A stretch of 64,000 nt of DNA, from positions 3,846,894-3,910,893 of the forward strand of contig WNKI01000002.1 of the NCBI GenBank assembly GCA_015350385.1, read 5' to 3'. A model generated the notes under the pieces. The model was given only the letters and a program-made list of their open reading frames with translations. It ran no database searches and was not told the DNA's origin. The stretch's first letter is position 1; each line of letters begins with the position of its first letter. This stretch comes from Aculops lycopersici. Its lineage: Eukaryota; Arthropoda; Arachnida; Trombidiformes; Eriophyidae. A program made the translations under genes and the position numbers. Shown here one piece after another: positions 45,144 through 57,637 of this stretch.

Positions 45144-46478
45144 TAGCAAACTCTAGAGTTTTAAAGAGGAGAAAAACTCCACCAGGTTATATGGGCGCGC
45201 GGCGATGGAGCAGGAGAGAGTCAGCTGCTCGTCGTTGTCTATCGTCTAGTTATCGCCAGTGTCGCCAGGTAAGCAGGTAAAATGTTTCAGCCGACATATC
45301 AAGTGGCCGCATCTCTAGCTGAAGCTGCCACTGATATGAATAGAAAGAGAAATGTCGCGCCACGATTCACATTCCCTAGCCCCCAATTGTGACTTGTGGC
45401 TTCCTCGTCGGAGTCACAATCGTGGCCATGGCCGTGGCTTTTCTCACATATAACTTTTGTCGCCACCGCCGCTGTCATACTTTCGCCGAAAGTTTCGCCG
45501 GCCAAAAGAGCAGTGGCCTGCAGGTAAGTGAGAACACGACGCCACTAAATAGGCGCACGGACTTTAACTGCGCCGCCGCCGCCGCCGCGACTGGCGATGG
45601 CCAAAAGGTGGAGCTTTCATTGGCCTCGTGCGGCTCCCCTCCCAACCTTAACTTTTGCCCTTTACCTGCAAAATCTGAAAGCTGCTGAAAAACTCTCAAG
45701 CCAACCGAACGAATGACGATGATAATTTGGCGGCCATTTCAAGCATGACAATTTAATCGTCGGCTTCTTTCGCTAACTCCCCCCACTTGTTGCCTCCGCT
45801 CTCCCTTTTGGGTAAATTGTTCCACAGAACTAATGCATGGGCCAGCACCCACTCGGTTGCACAGTCGAGGGGGCGGAAGTTATGGGGCCGCAAGTTTGGC
45901 TCAAGCAAGAACGTTGTCTTCATTTTGCATTGGATGTCGTCCACTTTGATGTCAATGTTATTGTTTGCCTTAATCTCACTGACAATGTGCAGTGTGTAAC
46001 AAGTAGTGGTCAGCGCAAAGTTAGCTTTACTCCTTGCGCACCAGGCGGCGCTTCAGAGCGTGTCGCCTAGCACTGCAACCAATGGACACAGCGTGAACGC
46101 ATGCGCATTATTGAGGCGAGAAAAAACACGCAGCGCAGGGCAGCGCGCATTTGCAACACATGAGAATAACACACAGAAGCTTTCTCACAAACGGAGAGAG
46201 ATAAGCGGCCAATGCAAATGCAGGCAAAGGTTTCGGTCTCATTTCAAGTTTGCACCCAAAAGGGCGAACATCACACGTAAAGATAGCGAAAGCAACACAC
46301 AGAACACATGTATTTCTGGCATTAATTTTCCGTGTGTTCAACATTGAAGCCAAGGAAAAATTAAGTAGCAACCTGTAGAGAAATCAATAAGCTTTTTCGG
46401 CAGTGGCCGAGAGCAAGACGCAAGAGACACGAAGAAATCGGCACGCCCGCAAGAAATAAAAGTCAAGACGACAACAAG

Positions 46479-46583
<105 letters not shown>

Positions 46584-46712
46584 GTATTAATAACACCAAC
46601 ATCAAGAGCAAGATATGAGAAAAAGTTTTGCATTTATAATTGCAGCACAAGAAGCGGCAACAACTAAACAAGAACCACAACAACACCAACGAGAAGAGCA
46701 ACAATAGATTGC

Positions 46713-47802
46713 ATGAAATCATCACATAGAACCGAGATGAGATATCGACATAAAACGACGACGACGGCGAGCAAAATGATACTTCATATCATTAGCTCGC
46801 TCATTATTTGTTGCTCGATAGGCTCGAGCATCGGGCATATCGAGGCAATAGCAGCGGTGGCAGCAACAACAACAACCTCAGACTCTGCTGCCAGTTCATC
46901 AATATCATCATCAGCAAGCTCATTGAATGTAAATCAAATCCCTTGCAAGAAAATCTCGCGAGTGGGCCAGCAAATAACGAGTCTAAGTCAATTGCAAGCT
47001 AGCGAATTGTGCCATCTAAAGTCACAGCAACAAGAGCAACAAAATGGACAACAGCCGCAAGTGTCCAGTTGGTTATTTATTGAAGAGTTAAATTTAAGTC
47101 ACAATAACCTAAGTGTTCTGCATGATAGCAGCCAGTTGGGAAGGTTGACAAATTTATTAGAGTTAAATATAACATATAATCAACTAACGAGATGCGAGGA
47201 AAACTCGCTCTTGGGATTGAAACAATTGAGACAGTTGGATTTGTCTCATAACAAACTCATGGCTTTGCCAGGAAAATTTTTCCAACCAGTGAAAATAACA
47301 TTGAAAAGGTTGAACATTAGCTCTAATTCAATATCTGTGTTAGTTCCAAGTTTATTTGATGGACTAAATCAATTGGAACATTTAGATCTTTCACATAATG
47401 ATATAACATCACATTGGATCACTGATAAGCTATTTAAAGATCTAACACAATTGAGATACTTGGATTTGTCATTCAATAAGCTAACCGTGTTTAGCTCACC
47501 AATGACATTCAGCTCACTACTTCAATTGGACTCGCTAGCCTTGCAACACAATGAACTCCGCCAAATACCCGAAACCATTGGCCACTTGAGATTCTTAAAT
47601 TCATTAGACTTATCGCACAATTCAATACATGATATTACAAATGCATCCTATCAATCAAATTGCCGTCTATTATTCAATCTCAATTTAGAATACAATCAAT
47701 TGGATAATATAACTCGTGATGCATTTCGTGATCTGCCAACGTTGCGCTTTCTCAACTTGGCCAACAATAGAATCCACCACTTGGATCAGCAAGCATTTGA
47801 AG
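46713..47802 (+). CDS. Long Toll-type receptor, exon 1 (signal peptide and first LRR block)
   Basis: A type I membrane receptor of the Toll family, probably the long Toll-6/7/8/18-wheeler class. These act in epithelial patterning and sometimes immunity. Exons visible: 46713-47802, 47957-50852 and 57638-57763; the remainder lies beyond the window. The first ATG is 46713. The ATG at 46776 starts directly on a signal peptide (MILHIISSLIICCSIGSSIG) in good context, and may be the real start. About nine leucine-rich repeats follow with the LxxLxLSxNxL pattern, for example LRQLDLSHNKL, LEHLDLSHNDI, LRYLDLSFNKL and LRFLNLANNRI. The donor is GAAG|GTAAGT. A 154-nt intron follows. Confidence 0.93.
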
Positions 47803-47956
47803 GTAAGTGTCTCGTTTGTCTATCCTTTGAACTGATTTGATTTGCATTTATATCTACACAAAAATAGATGTAAAAATGATAACAAACTTGAAACTTGAAA
47901 ACAAAACTAACCTCTCTCCTTTCAAACTCGCATTCTTGCACTTAAAAACAAAATAG

Positions 47957-50504
47957 ACGTCCCATATCTACACGCGCTTAGATTGGACTCAAACAGATTG
48001 ATTGACTTCGGGCAAGCTTTTGTAAATTTGAGATTTTTGTTAATGTTGAATATCTCGTCAAATAGAATTTCAAGCTTTGATTACCTGCAAATTCCAAGCG
48101 GCCTCCAATGGCTTGATTTGCATTCTAACAAGATTGACAAGCTCAACAATTACTGGGCCTCACCTCAAGTTCAGCAGCAATTGCAACTCCAAGTTGCCTC
48201 ATCAAATGATTCAACGACAGGTGGCCAGCAACAGTGGCAATCAACCTTAAGATTGACCACACTCGATGCGTCGCACAATCTAATCAGAGATCTCGACAAC
48301 ACAAGTCTACCTGATTCACTTGAAACCGTTCAGCTAAACAACAATCAAATCAAATCAATTGCTAGTCAAACATTTGCAACTAAATCAAATTTAACAAGAA
48401 TCAATCTAAGCCACAATCAACTAAGCATCTTGCCTGTGGACGCGCTCAAGTTGCAAGGTATCTCATTAGCGTCGGCAGCATCAATACAACAACAACGTGA
48501 TAACAATATGCAACAACAACAAAAGTTTGTCGACATTTACCTGGCCAACAATCCGTTCATTTGCAACTGCAACATGGGCTGGCTAAGTCAATTGCTATTG
48601 GCCTCATCAACTCTAGTGCCAAGCGGCAGCTCGCACCATCACCACAATCACTACAATAACTTGAGTCAGAGCAATTTTATAATTAGTGGCAATAGTGTTG
48701 GTGGTGGTAATCAGAACAACTTGTTGATGGAGCAGCAAGCGATTTTGTTGCGCCAATTGCCGCGAGTAATTGATGCTCACCTAATCTCTTGCCACCTCCA
48801 CTTTGCTCGCCAGTCGAACTTACTTTCCGGCTCCGATTCCAACCAGTGGTCGCCCATTCAAGCGGCCCAACAGGTGGCCGCTGCAAATGCAAACCAAGTG
48901 AGGCAAGTCAATTCGCGTGATACCCAGTTGGCTTTGCTGAAGCGCCAATCTGAATTGTTGTCAAGTGTTCATTTGTGTACATACAAATCACACTGTATTG
49001 CCCTCTGTTATTGTTGTGATTTTGATGCCTGCGATTGTGAGATGAGTTGTCCGGATGGATGCAGTTGTTATTATGGTCAAACTTGGAGTACAAATGTTGT
49101 TGATTGTAGTGCCAACAATCAATTGGCAAACCAGGCAGCCTCTAGGTCAACCTCCCAGTCGTCGCTATTGAGTTATTTAATGAAGCCAACGGTGCAAAGT
49201 AATCAAGTTAAATTTGTCAACATACCTGAAAAGATTCCAATGGATGTGACTGAGCTTTATCTCGATGGATTGGAGTTGATTTCACTGAAGGGCAACGCGT
49301 TAATTGGCCGGCGAAACCTCAAGGTGTTATACCTGAACAACTCGCAAATTTTCTCCATAGAACAAAAAGCTTTAGCTACTCAAAAGTCACTAAGAGTTTT
49401 GCAATTGAACTCAAACTACCTCACCGAGTTGCATGGTTTTGAATTCGAGCAACAATTGGAGTTGCGCGAATTGTACCTGGCCAACAACAGACTGACAAAT
49501 ATTGCAAATTCCACCTTCAGTTCCCTGAAAGCCCTTCAAGTTTTGCATCTTCAAAACAATCAACTTTACCACCTAAACTTTTGGTCCAATTTACCTGCCA
49601 ATCAGCACAAATTAATCTCAGTGAACTTGGGCTCAAATCCGTGGTCCTGTCAATGTGATCAAGTGGAGCCAATGCTCCAGTGGCTGCAGTTGAACATTCG
49701 TTCGTTGCACGACCGGAAGTCGATTACCTGCCAATTTAATCGCACCAACTCGCTACACCTACTGGCGCCTTTGCTGGCCAATGATCAGGATGCAAACTCC
49801 CTGATTTATAACAACAATTTAATGGATGAAAACTATCCAATGTTCGACCTGAGAATGTGTCTAAATCACACAGTCTACCCGGCAACCATCCAATCGACAA
49901 CCATTACGCCAAGCCAGCCGATTTCAATTTACGCCCACCAAAACGCCGATCAACTTGGAACAAACAACAATGGCGATCTAAATGTTACGCCAATGAGTAG
50001 CGGTAGTGGCAGCATGGGAGTTGGACAAAATAGTATTCTCTTCCAGAATCCACCAAACGACGAACCATCGAGACAGGCGACCATGCAACCAAACGGCGGA
50101 TTTCCCTTGCAAAACATGATGAACCAGTTCGACTCGCCATCAATTCCAATGAACAGTGGCAATGTAAACAGCAACAATGGTGGTAATTTTAATTACCAAC
50201 CACCTGACCCATACACGGCCACTAACACGGCGCCCAGCTCGGACTATATTGCCCCACCGTCGGCCCGCCAGCAGGGATCCTACGGAGCCTCGTTTATTTT
50301 AGGCTCGAGTCTAATGATGGTCGTGCTAATTGTTGCCATGATTTCGTTGCTCCATTATCGACGTCCAATGCGAAAGTGGTTCTACTCGCGCTATGGTCTG
50401 GCCATGTTCTCCGCAACTAAGTCCAACAATTCCACTCACCATAACCATCACGGAATCCACGCTGGACTTGGCTCGTTGGGTAAACATCAATTACATCATC
50501 ATCA

Positions 50505-50538
<34 letters not shown>

Positions 50539-50852
50539 CACCTGCAACATACTAATCAGTACGGCGCCTCGTCGGCCGGCTCAACAAGTAGCTCCTCAAA
50601 TGCATCGTCAAATTTAAGTCAAGCTCTATGCCATCAACAGCAACAATTTCATCAACATCATCAGTCAAGCGGCTCGTCGGGCTTAGTTACAACGCCACTA
50701 ATATTGGCCAGCTCAAACAGTCAAGCAAGCTCCTCGCCCTACACCGACGACGAGAAACTCTTCGACGTCTACCTGACCTACTCAAAGTTGGACGAGCAAT
50801 TTGTCAACGAGTTTGTGGCGCCGGAGCTAGAGTACGGGCAGCCAGCCTGCAG
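47957..50852 (+). CDS. Long Toll-type receptor, exon 2 (LRRs, membrane span, start of TIR)
   Basis: The acceptor AAAATAG|AC completes an aspartate codon, giving VPYLHALRLDSNRL. In order: more LRRs; a first cysteine cap NPFICNCNMGWL; a long loop; a cysteine-rich second N-cap (CSCYYGQTWSTNVVDC); a second, shorter LRR block (LYLDGLELI, LKVLYLNNSQI, LRELYLANNRL, LQVLHLQNNQL); and a second cap NPWSCQCDQVEPML. Two caps with an internal N-cap typify long Tolls. A Pro/Asn/Ser-rich stalk precedes a transmembrane helix (FILGSSLMMVVLIVAMISLL, about 50290-50350) and the stop-transfer HYRRPMRKWFYSRYGL. About 115 His/Asn/Ser-rich residues follow before the TIR, which starts DEKLFDVYLTYSKLDEQFV. The donor is TGCAG|GTAAGT inside the TIR domain. 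Confidence 0.95.
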
Positions 50853-53824
50853 GTAAGTTAAACTCTTATCTTTATATCAATTAGATCAGCACTTTCCCTT
50901 CTTTTCTCTCTTCCTCCATCTCTAGCTTTAGTTAGAAAAATTTAAACTCCTCTGTCGTGAACTTACTTATCACTCTCCCGAGCAGCATTCAAGTTTTGGC
51001 ACTTGTCAGTTTTAGTTTCAAGCTGCAAATTCGAGCTGACCACTTGACTCGCAAGCCACTTGGCAGGTGTCAGTCGGTCATTTGAAGTGCTGCTGGACAG
51101 GTGACTTGCGTCGTTCAGTGTTCGTCTATCTCGTTAGTGGGCGCAAATGTGATTCAATTGCATTTGCGACGCCAGTTAGCGAGTACATCACATGAATCAA
51201 CTTGGATAGCCGCTTGGTTAAATCTTGCCAATCCAACGGTCGCCTCATGTGATTCTCCTTCTTCTTCTTCCTCTTCTTTCTTGGAATCACACTCCCGAGT
51301 TTGCCACAATCGGGCTTGACAGGCGCAATTGTTAGTTGGCTCAATGCGAATGCGACTAACTAGTTGCGCTGATTTGGCAAGACAGTTGAATGGCTCGACA
51401 AGCGCCTCGACGAGTCGTCTCATCGTGAGATCCCGGCAAAGATTTCGAGAATCTTGGCCAGACCAGAAAACAAGCCAATTTCAAAAAGTTCAACACGAAC
51501 TTATGAGGTTCTTTAGTTTCTCTCACCTCGAAGCTGGCAACTAGCAAGCAGCAACAACTTGGCAACTTAACAGTCTGACAGCAAAAAATTCTTGTGGCCG
51601 ACCAAAAATAACCACCTCAGAAGGTTCTGTTGTTGGTGCTTCTTGGAATCGCGCATATAATTTGCTAGTCGTTAGTAGTTTTCTCGCCCCTCCAGTCAGC
51701 GAAAACATCTCATTCTCATTTCCTCAAGTTTAGCTTGGTTTAGTTTACTTGCCGCTCGTAGTGATGCTCATGCCGTGCGATACTTATTTGAGTGGCGCTC
51801 ATGATCCTAATGATGCAGTAGTCGCCGCGGCCGCCAACGCTAACTAGAAGCGACGTTACTTGTTATTGTAGTTGAGGAAAACTCTTGTACCTCTTACCCT
51901 CGAATTGTGTTAAAATTTTTAACTCACGTGAACTTCCTCCACTTTAGCAAGTTGATAGAGTCCATTGTTATCCGCTAGATCGTTCTTTCAAATAGAACTC
52001 GCGACGCAACTCAAGGCAACTCGCGACGGCGGCGTCATGATAACTGAGGCTGCAACTGCACTTGTTTTGTTGGCACTCGAGAGTTTTCTCTCTGTCCACA
52101 AGCGTCGCCTGCGATTCAAGCGGACTGCTCTTCCTATTGCCACTATTTAATTGCAGGCGAAGTCACAACAACAAGTGGGCATACAAGAGCAACATAAACA
52201 TCAACAACGAGAACTGGAGCGACTTTTTCCCCTCTCATGGCGACACATCAAGACGACAAGCAACTTGGACGGATTTCAAGCATTCCAATGAGTCGAGTTC
52301 ATCGTCATCATCATCTTAGTTCTACGCTTGGTCTTGGCCAACAAGTGTGAATTAATCACACCTGTTGATGACATTGTTGTCCTCTCAGGTGGTTGCCTCG
52401 CTCCCTCGTTCTTGGCCATCGCTAGGCGAGTCCACAGCAACAACTTGTTGCTCCCTGTGCTGCGCTCCATGTTACGCCCGAGTTAGCTACGCAGTCGAGT
52501 TGTTGCTTGACCAACTGGCGATTAACTGGAAGCACTTGTCTCGTCTCATTTGATGCTACGTTACTCCAGTGACTAGTGCACAAGTAAGTTTAAGTAGTTT
52601 GTTTGGTAGGGAGCGACAGACGATCCAGCGACGAGATTATATCAATGAAATCGATAAAGACATTCGGTCGTCTTCGCTTCTTTGGCCTCGCGTCTCATGC
52701 TTGTCGCTTCAGGTTGACACTTGGCATTGGCGCGCAAGTTGATGATTTATTTCACCTACGGCCAGATATCAGCAGCCGCAGCAGTGGCAACGGCGACTAG
52801 TGTAATGAAGAGAGAGGAGCAGAAGAAGTTGACCTCAACAACACGGTAGCAAGCGGAAACAACAACGTTATTTAGCGCTTCTTAGGTGGCGATGGCAACA
52901 AGCGATATGCAGAGACAACATTTCTATTAAGCCTCGACCGTTCAATTGGACAAGAGTCGCGAGTAATCTAAATAACGCTGACGCAACTGCAGTAGCAACT
53001 AAGACCAGAGAAATGGACCGACTTTTCAATCCAGTTCCGATGGCCAAAACTTCGAATTAAATTTGCGCCCTTGAGCTTGTCACCAAGTTCCGCTCGACAT
53101 TCAATTGCGCGACACTCAGCAATAAGTTAGCCTGGCGAGCTGTTATTTATTTTCCTCCGTTGCGAGTTGCCGCCCAAATTGAATGGCCAGTCTAGATTTG
53201 TGTTGTAATTCGAATCCTTGCGGCCGGATGTTGGGCAATAAATGAAACTTTTCCTCTGCCTCTTCCTCTCGATGCGCTTGTAAGTTGTATGTTGGCCGCA
53301 AATTAGTTAGCGCATCGTTGCCACCAACAACTCCACTTCCTGGCCAAACAACAAACTCAACAGACTCAATTCCACCTTCGAGTTGAACCAAACTTTTGTG
53401 TATTTTTCGCTTGCTTTTCATTGGTCCCATTTCATTTCATTTCGATTCAAGCCAATCCAATCTAATTCAATTCAATTCAATTCAATTCTACATCACGACC
53501 TTTGCTTTTGAAAAACTGGCTTGTTAGTCTCGAGAGAAGAAGCGACACACGACGCTCACAGGAAGTGGAGCCAATTAACACACGAAGCAGTTCAGTGCAA
53601 GTTTTGCTTTGGCGCATCGACGACTAGATTGATACCAATCTTCCTCCTTTAGTCAAACTCCAAAATAGTGAGAGGCGAAACCGCAAAGCTAACTCATCTC
53701 TCTCCTTTTTTGTCATCGTTGTTGTTGTCGTTAGATAAAGATTGACATCGACGGCAACAACAAAAAACCAAAGCGGTTTGTTTAAATTGGCGCCGTCGAG
53801 ATCAATGACACCAACGCCAAAAGG

Positions 53825-53828
<4 letters not shown>

Positions 53829-53872
<44 letters not shown>
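53829..53872. repeat. GA microsatellite next to the second assembly gap
   Basis: About 22 perfect GA units. Another GA run resumes right after the gap (53999-54013). Confidence 0.9.
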
Positions 53873-53874
<2 letters not shown>

Positions 53875-53882
53875 GAGCGACA

Positions 53883-53978
53883 CGACGAGTAGTAGTAGTC
53901 GACGACGTACACACACTACTACTATAGTACGCCGCCGTACTATAGACGACGACGTCGTACGTTACTTTACGTTAGTAC
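53883..53978. repeat. Triplet-built, inverted-repeat-rich block
   Basis: The sequence is almost wholly composed of GTA/TAG/ACT and GAC/CGT triplets arranged as nested palindromes. Examples are CTATAGTAC and GTACTATAG around GCCGCC, TAGTAGTAGT against ACTACTACTA, and the self-complementary GACGACGTCGTC. It runs straight into the N gap. Confidence 0.75.
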
Positions 53979-53998
53979 NNNNNNNNNNNNNNNNNNNN
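53979..53998. other. Assembly gap (20 N)
   Basis: Twenty Ns between the palindromic block and a GA repeat; true size unknown. It lies inside a Toll intron and does not touch a visible exon. Confidence 0.98.
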
Positions 53999-54748
53999 GA
54001 GAGAGAGAGAGAGGGAAACGGTGGCATCCAACGGGATGGAAATTTGCGACGCGTCAACATCATCATAATGGCCGCCCATTATGACGACGATCGATTTCTT
54101 TTAGCTTGAAGAGTCGATGGTGCTAAGGGGAAGCGAGTTGTTGAGACTCGCTACTCAAGTAGCAAGTCTCAAGAGTTTCCTTTGCCTCGGGCGCCCGATT
54201 TTAGCTTGGTGGCCTTGCAACTTGGCCAGCGATCATCTCAAGCTTCAGTCTCAACTCCGCCTGAAACTGCAGCTCATCTTGTCTCATCTCGTCGAGTGCT
54301 CATTTGGTTCGCCGATCCTCTCGAGAGAGTATGAAAACTGCGGCGGCAACTATGAGCAGTCATTCAGCCGATCGATTGGTCGTGTAATTGAATTTGATTC
54401 AGATTTGCGAGAAGACTCCAAGCGCGAAATCAAATTCAATTTTAAACCATGGCGACGAGAAGGGCATCTTGGCGATGAAGACGACGACGGCGGTCTTTGG
54501 GTTAGACCACTGCTGCGACCATCGCCACCAAGTTCAAGTGAAATCAATCAATTGGGCGAGCCCTTTGCAACGGCTCCAATTTGCACACAAACTGACTAGC
54601 TCTCCAGCTACCGCCTTTTGCTTCACCCATCCAACGAGAGGATCCGCAATCAAAAGCCAGCATCAACTCGCAACTTTTCTATGCCAACAAAATGGCCAGC
54701 GCTCGCGATCTAGACGCCAATCGCTTAGCGGTGGATGATCGATGAGGG

Positions 54749-54775
54749 AAACTCTCGCTCGCGCAGCGAGAGTTT
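54749..54775. repeat. Perfect inverted repeat, 11-bp arms, 5-nt loop
   Basis: AAACTCTCGCT at 54749-54759 pairs with 54765-54775 around CGCGC. The arm shares AAACTCTCG with the hairpin at 11063. Confidence 0.85.
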
Positions 54776-55713
54776 GCACCAAAATTTTGACTAATCGACC
54801 TCACAGAGCAAAAAGTGGGAGCAACATTTTGCGTTGAGCCAAAACTTGGGTCGGTTGGTGTCGGTAATGGACCACAAGCGACGGGCATTCTTTTTTGAAC
54901 TAGAGTGCAAATGAAATTATTGTGCCATGGCTAACTAGCTGGCCACTTTGATTGAATTATATATTTTATACTTCCTAGTCGGATTATATTTCATCGTCAA
55001 CGTCGTCGTCGCTGTTGTTGTTGTTGTTGTATAATTTGAAGCAGAAGCAAACTTACCCAACCAACTGGCTGCTTATTTGCTCTTCCCTCGATTTGCGGCC
55101 TCCAAGTGTCACGACCAAGCGACTAGGATTTTATAGCAAACTACCCATTTCGTCGTCTACTACTACTTTTATGCTACACTCGTCCCCGAGGCAAAGAGGA
55201 GTCGTGATCTCGTCTTCTTTTTTACTTGCATGAAGTAGATGCTTCCCATTCTCAGGTAAAGGAGGAGCAAAACAAACAACAGCAGCACCACTGTTGGCGT
55301 TGCTCGCATTTGCACCTTCCGCCGGCCACTTGGTCTCTTCACGAACCGCAACTTATACCGGCGAGTGTCCCGGTGAAGAGGTTGCATCACCGCGATGGAC
55401 GCGGCTCCAGTTCGGAATCAATCTTGCAGTCTGTGATCGCAGTCTCAGCAGCAGCAACAATGGCAGTTGCAACCACCGACTTCAAGTTGGGGCTCCATTG
55501 TGCGTAATGATAGCCACAAAGTTGGCCTGCAAACACAATGGCGGCCAAGTGGCTTGCTGGAGTCGTGCCGCTAACAAGCGCCATTATTTGAGAGAAGCTC
55601 GCTGCCGATGGGCTGCAATTGCACTCCGTCGAGTGCAACCTGAGAGGAGGGAAAAGAGTTTTCTCGTTTATCATTGCGGCAACATTTGGCAGATTTCGGT
55701 GGCCAGCCAGCTA

Positions 55714-55739
55714 GTCAGTCAGTCAGTCAGTCAGTCAGT
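55714..55739. repeat. GTCA tetranucleotide repeat
   Basis: Six tandem AGTC/GTCA units in the Toll intron. Confidence 0.85.
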
Positions 55740-56031
55740 GGGATAAAAGTTGAGTATTGTACACGCAAAACACACAGTCGGAGAAAAGTATTGTGTTTAA
55801 TATCCGCTCTCTTTGCGTCTCACCGTCAACTTGCTAGAGTTATTATTTTGAGCGCCGGTCACTCACTCACTCACTTTCATCCGCCTCCCACTTGTTGCCT
55901 TGTGGTGCAGCGACAGAGACTTGAGCGACAAAACAATTGCGCTCCGCTTATTGCGGCACAGCAGCAGCAGCGCGAGCTCGAAGCGAAGCCAAGTGAATGG
56001 CCGCGCGTTTAACAGGTTGACTCTCCATTGC

Positions 56032-56056
56032 TGTTGTTGTTGTTGTTGTTGTTGTA
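56032..56056. repeat. TTG trinucleotide repeat
   Basis: Eight tandem TGT units in the Toll intron. Confidence 0.85.
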
Positions 56057-56846
56057 GGCGACTAAAAATACTTGAAGCAAGAAGCGGGCAAAAGTTTGCT
56101 ACAAAAGCTTCACTCCATTTCACAGTCACAGTTTCCCTGTCCACTTTTCAAACTCAACTTGACCGAACTGAACTGAACCGAACCGAAGCAGAGCAGCGAG
56201 CAAGAATGTGATTTTATCTCGCCGCCGCCAGCATTACTTTTATCAAATCCAATGAATCGCATCTCTCTCTCCGTCCGTCCGTCTAGATCAGCGATGCTCA
56301 TTGGGATTCATTGAGACAAAGCGAGCAGCCTTGGTTGGGGGAGGTGGTCTGCTGCAGGTGCAATCGCAACCAACTAGTCAGTCACTCAGTGGGTTTGTTG
56401 CGAGTGTTGGTTGCAATTACTATTCCTATTGCTGTCCTTGTTGCTGCGGCGTGTTATTATTTTCAGCTTCTCTCCTCGGCCATCAGAGAACAACACCACC
56501 ACCAACACCAACAACAACAACGGCAACAGCAGCAGCAGAAACACCAACGAGACGAGCGAGTCTCAGTTTCCTCCGTCGCTCTTTTTACCTGGCTGGCCTC
56601 TCGCAATTGACTGGCAAAAGGTAACGCAACAAAGAGAATCCAAACAGAGAGAAGATGAGACAACGAGGCGAGCGTTGGGGAAGAGAGAAGATGAGAAGGC
56701 AAACAAGCGAGTACCAGCATAACTTGAGTTTTCTTTCTACCTGTCGACCAACCGGCCGGTCGATGGGTCGAATTTTACGACGACGAACTTGACTTGCTGT
56801 TGCTCTTTTTCTTCCCCTCTCGCTCTCGACTTTTGTTACCGCGGCG

Positions 56847-56870
56847 CATGATGATGATGATGATGATGAT
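56847..56870. repeat. GAT trinucleotide repeat
   Basis: About eight tandem GAT units in the Toll intron. Confidence 0.8.
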
Positions 56871-57637
56871 CGGCTATGAAATATGAGGCATTAACTCGCA
56901 GCGGCCACTTGTTGTTCCTGCCTCCTGTTTTTCGGCGAAGTGGTTGGCTGCTCACTTGGTTCGCTCGCTCGCGTCGCCTCAGAATTGGAAGCCCCAACAG
57001 GTAACTGAAGCAGCGGCAGCAGCAACCAGAGCGAATTCCTAAATTTCGCTCTCGTTTTCTCGCTCACTTTGTGCGTCGATATTATTATTGGAAAAAAGAG
57101 AGCAGCAATTTTTCGCTCAAGTTGGAGCGTCAATATGAGCAAATCACGCCATTGATTTGGGTTCAACTAACCGGGGGAAAAATACTACGATCTCGAGAGA
57201 CCAGAACCAATCAACTTGTTGAGTTTCACGAGTGCAAATGCGAGCCAAAACAATCGACTAAACTCGATCGTAAAACTAAAACTTGAACTAAAACCGCCTC
57301 AGTCGCCATTATCAAGTTCACGCTTCTCGTTTCGTTTATCCTTTGCGTTGCCGAGTCAACTTAACTACTTCTTCTTTTTCATTACCATCAACTTTGCGCA
57401 ACTTGTGTGCTTTACCTGCGCCTCTCCTGAATAATAATAATAATAAATATAACTGCTAACTACATTTTTTAACGAGAACGTCAGCAGCAACTAAACTCAT
57501 AATCAACATCAGCAACAGCAAAAAACTAACTAATCCCATCTTCCCTCCTCCTCCTTCTCCTCATATCATCCGCAAACCACATGAACATAAATATAAATAT
57601 AAATATACGAACGTAAACCAAAACCACCGATAAACAG

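Larger units (their letters stand above)
31014..45668. promoter_or_regulatory. Region dense in CAGGTAA motifs, candidate regulatory landscape
   Basis: Twenty-nine exact CAGGTAA or TTACCTG heptamers were found by eye, with first bases at 31014, 31216, 33222, 33279, 33417, 33744, 34017, 34111, 34688, 36820, 36958, 37329, 37610, 38280, 38326, 38548, 39042, 39049, 41351, 42750, 42761, 42786, 43044, 43565, 43852, 45266, 45274, 45521 and 45662. CAGGTAG is also present at 32400 and 37337. About two would be expected in 14.7 kb of random sequence. The heptamer belongs to the Zelda/TAGteam class of Drosophila and to Snail/ZEB-type E-boxes. The region ends about 1 kb before the Toll gene. The regulatory role is inferred. 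Confidence 0.4.
50853..57637 (+). other. Toll gene intron 2 (6.8 kb) within the TIR domain
   Basis: Bounded by GTAAGT and GATAAACAG. It contains GA microsatellites around the second N gap, an odd inverted-repeat-rich block at 53883-53978, a GTCA tetranucleotide run (55714-55739), TTG (56032-56056) and GAT (56847-56870) runs, and the hairpin at 54749-54775. Chance frames such as 54117-54599 show no domain. No second gene was recognised inside it. Confidence 0.8.

Noticed and set aside
31014..45668. CAGGTAA cluster explained as splice donors of unseen exons
   Set aside because: Only a few copies continue to GTAAGT, both orientations occur, and no coding exon lies beside them.
47983..47985. Independent start of a second Toll-like gene
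   Set aside because: The codon is TTG and the exon joins 47802 in frame through a 154-nt GT-AG intron, so it is one gene.
54117..54599. 160-codon plus-strand open frame in the Toll intron
   Set aside because: No family similarity, no flanking splice logic, and another frame overlaps it. Treated as chance.
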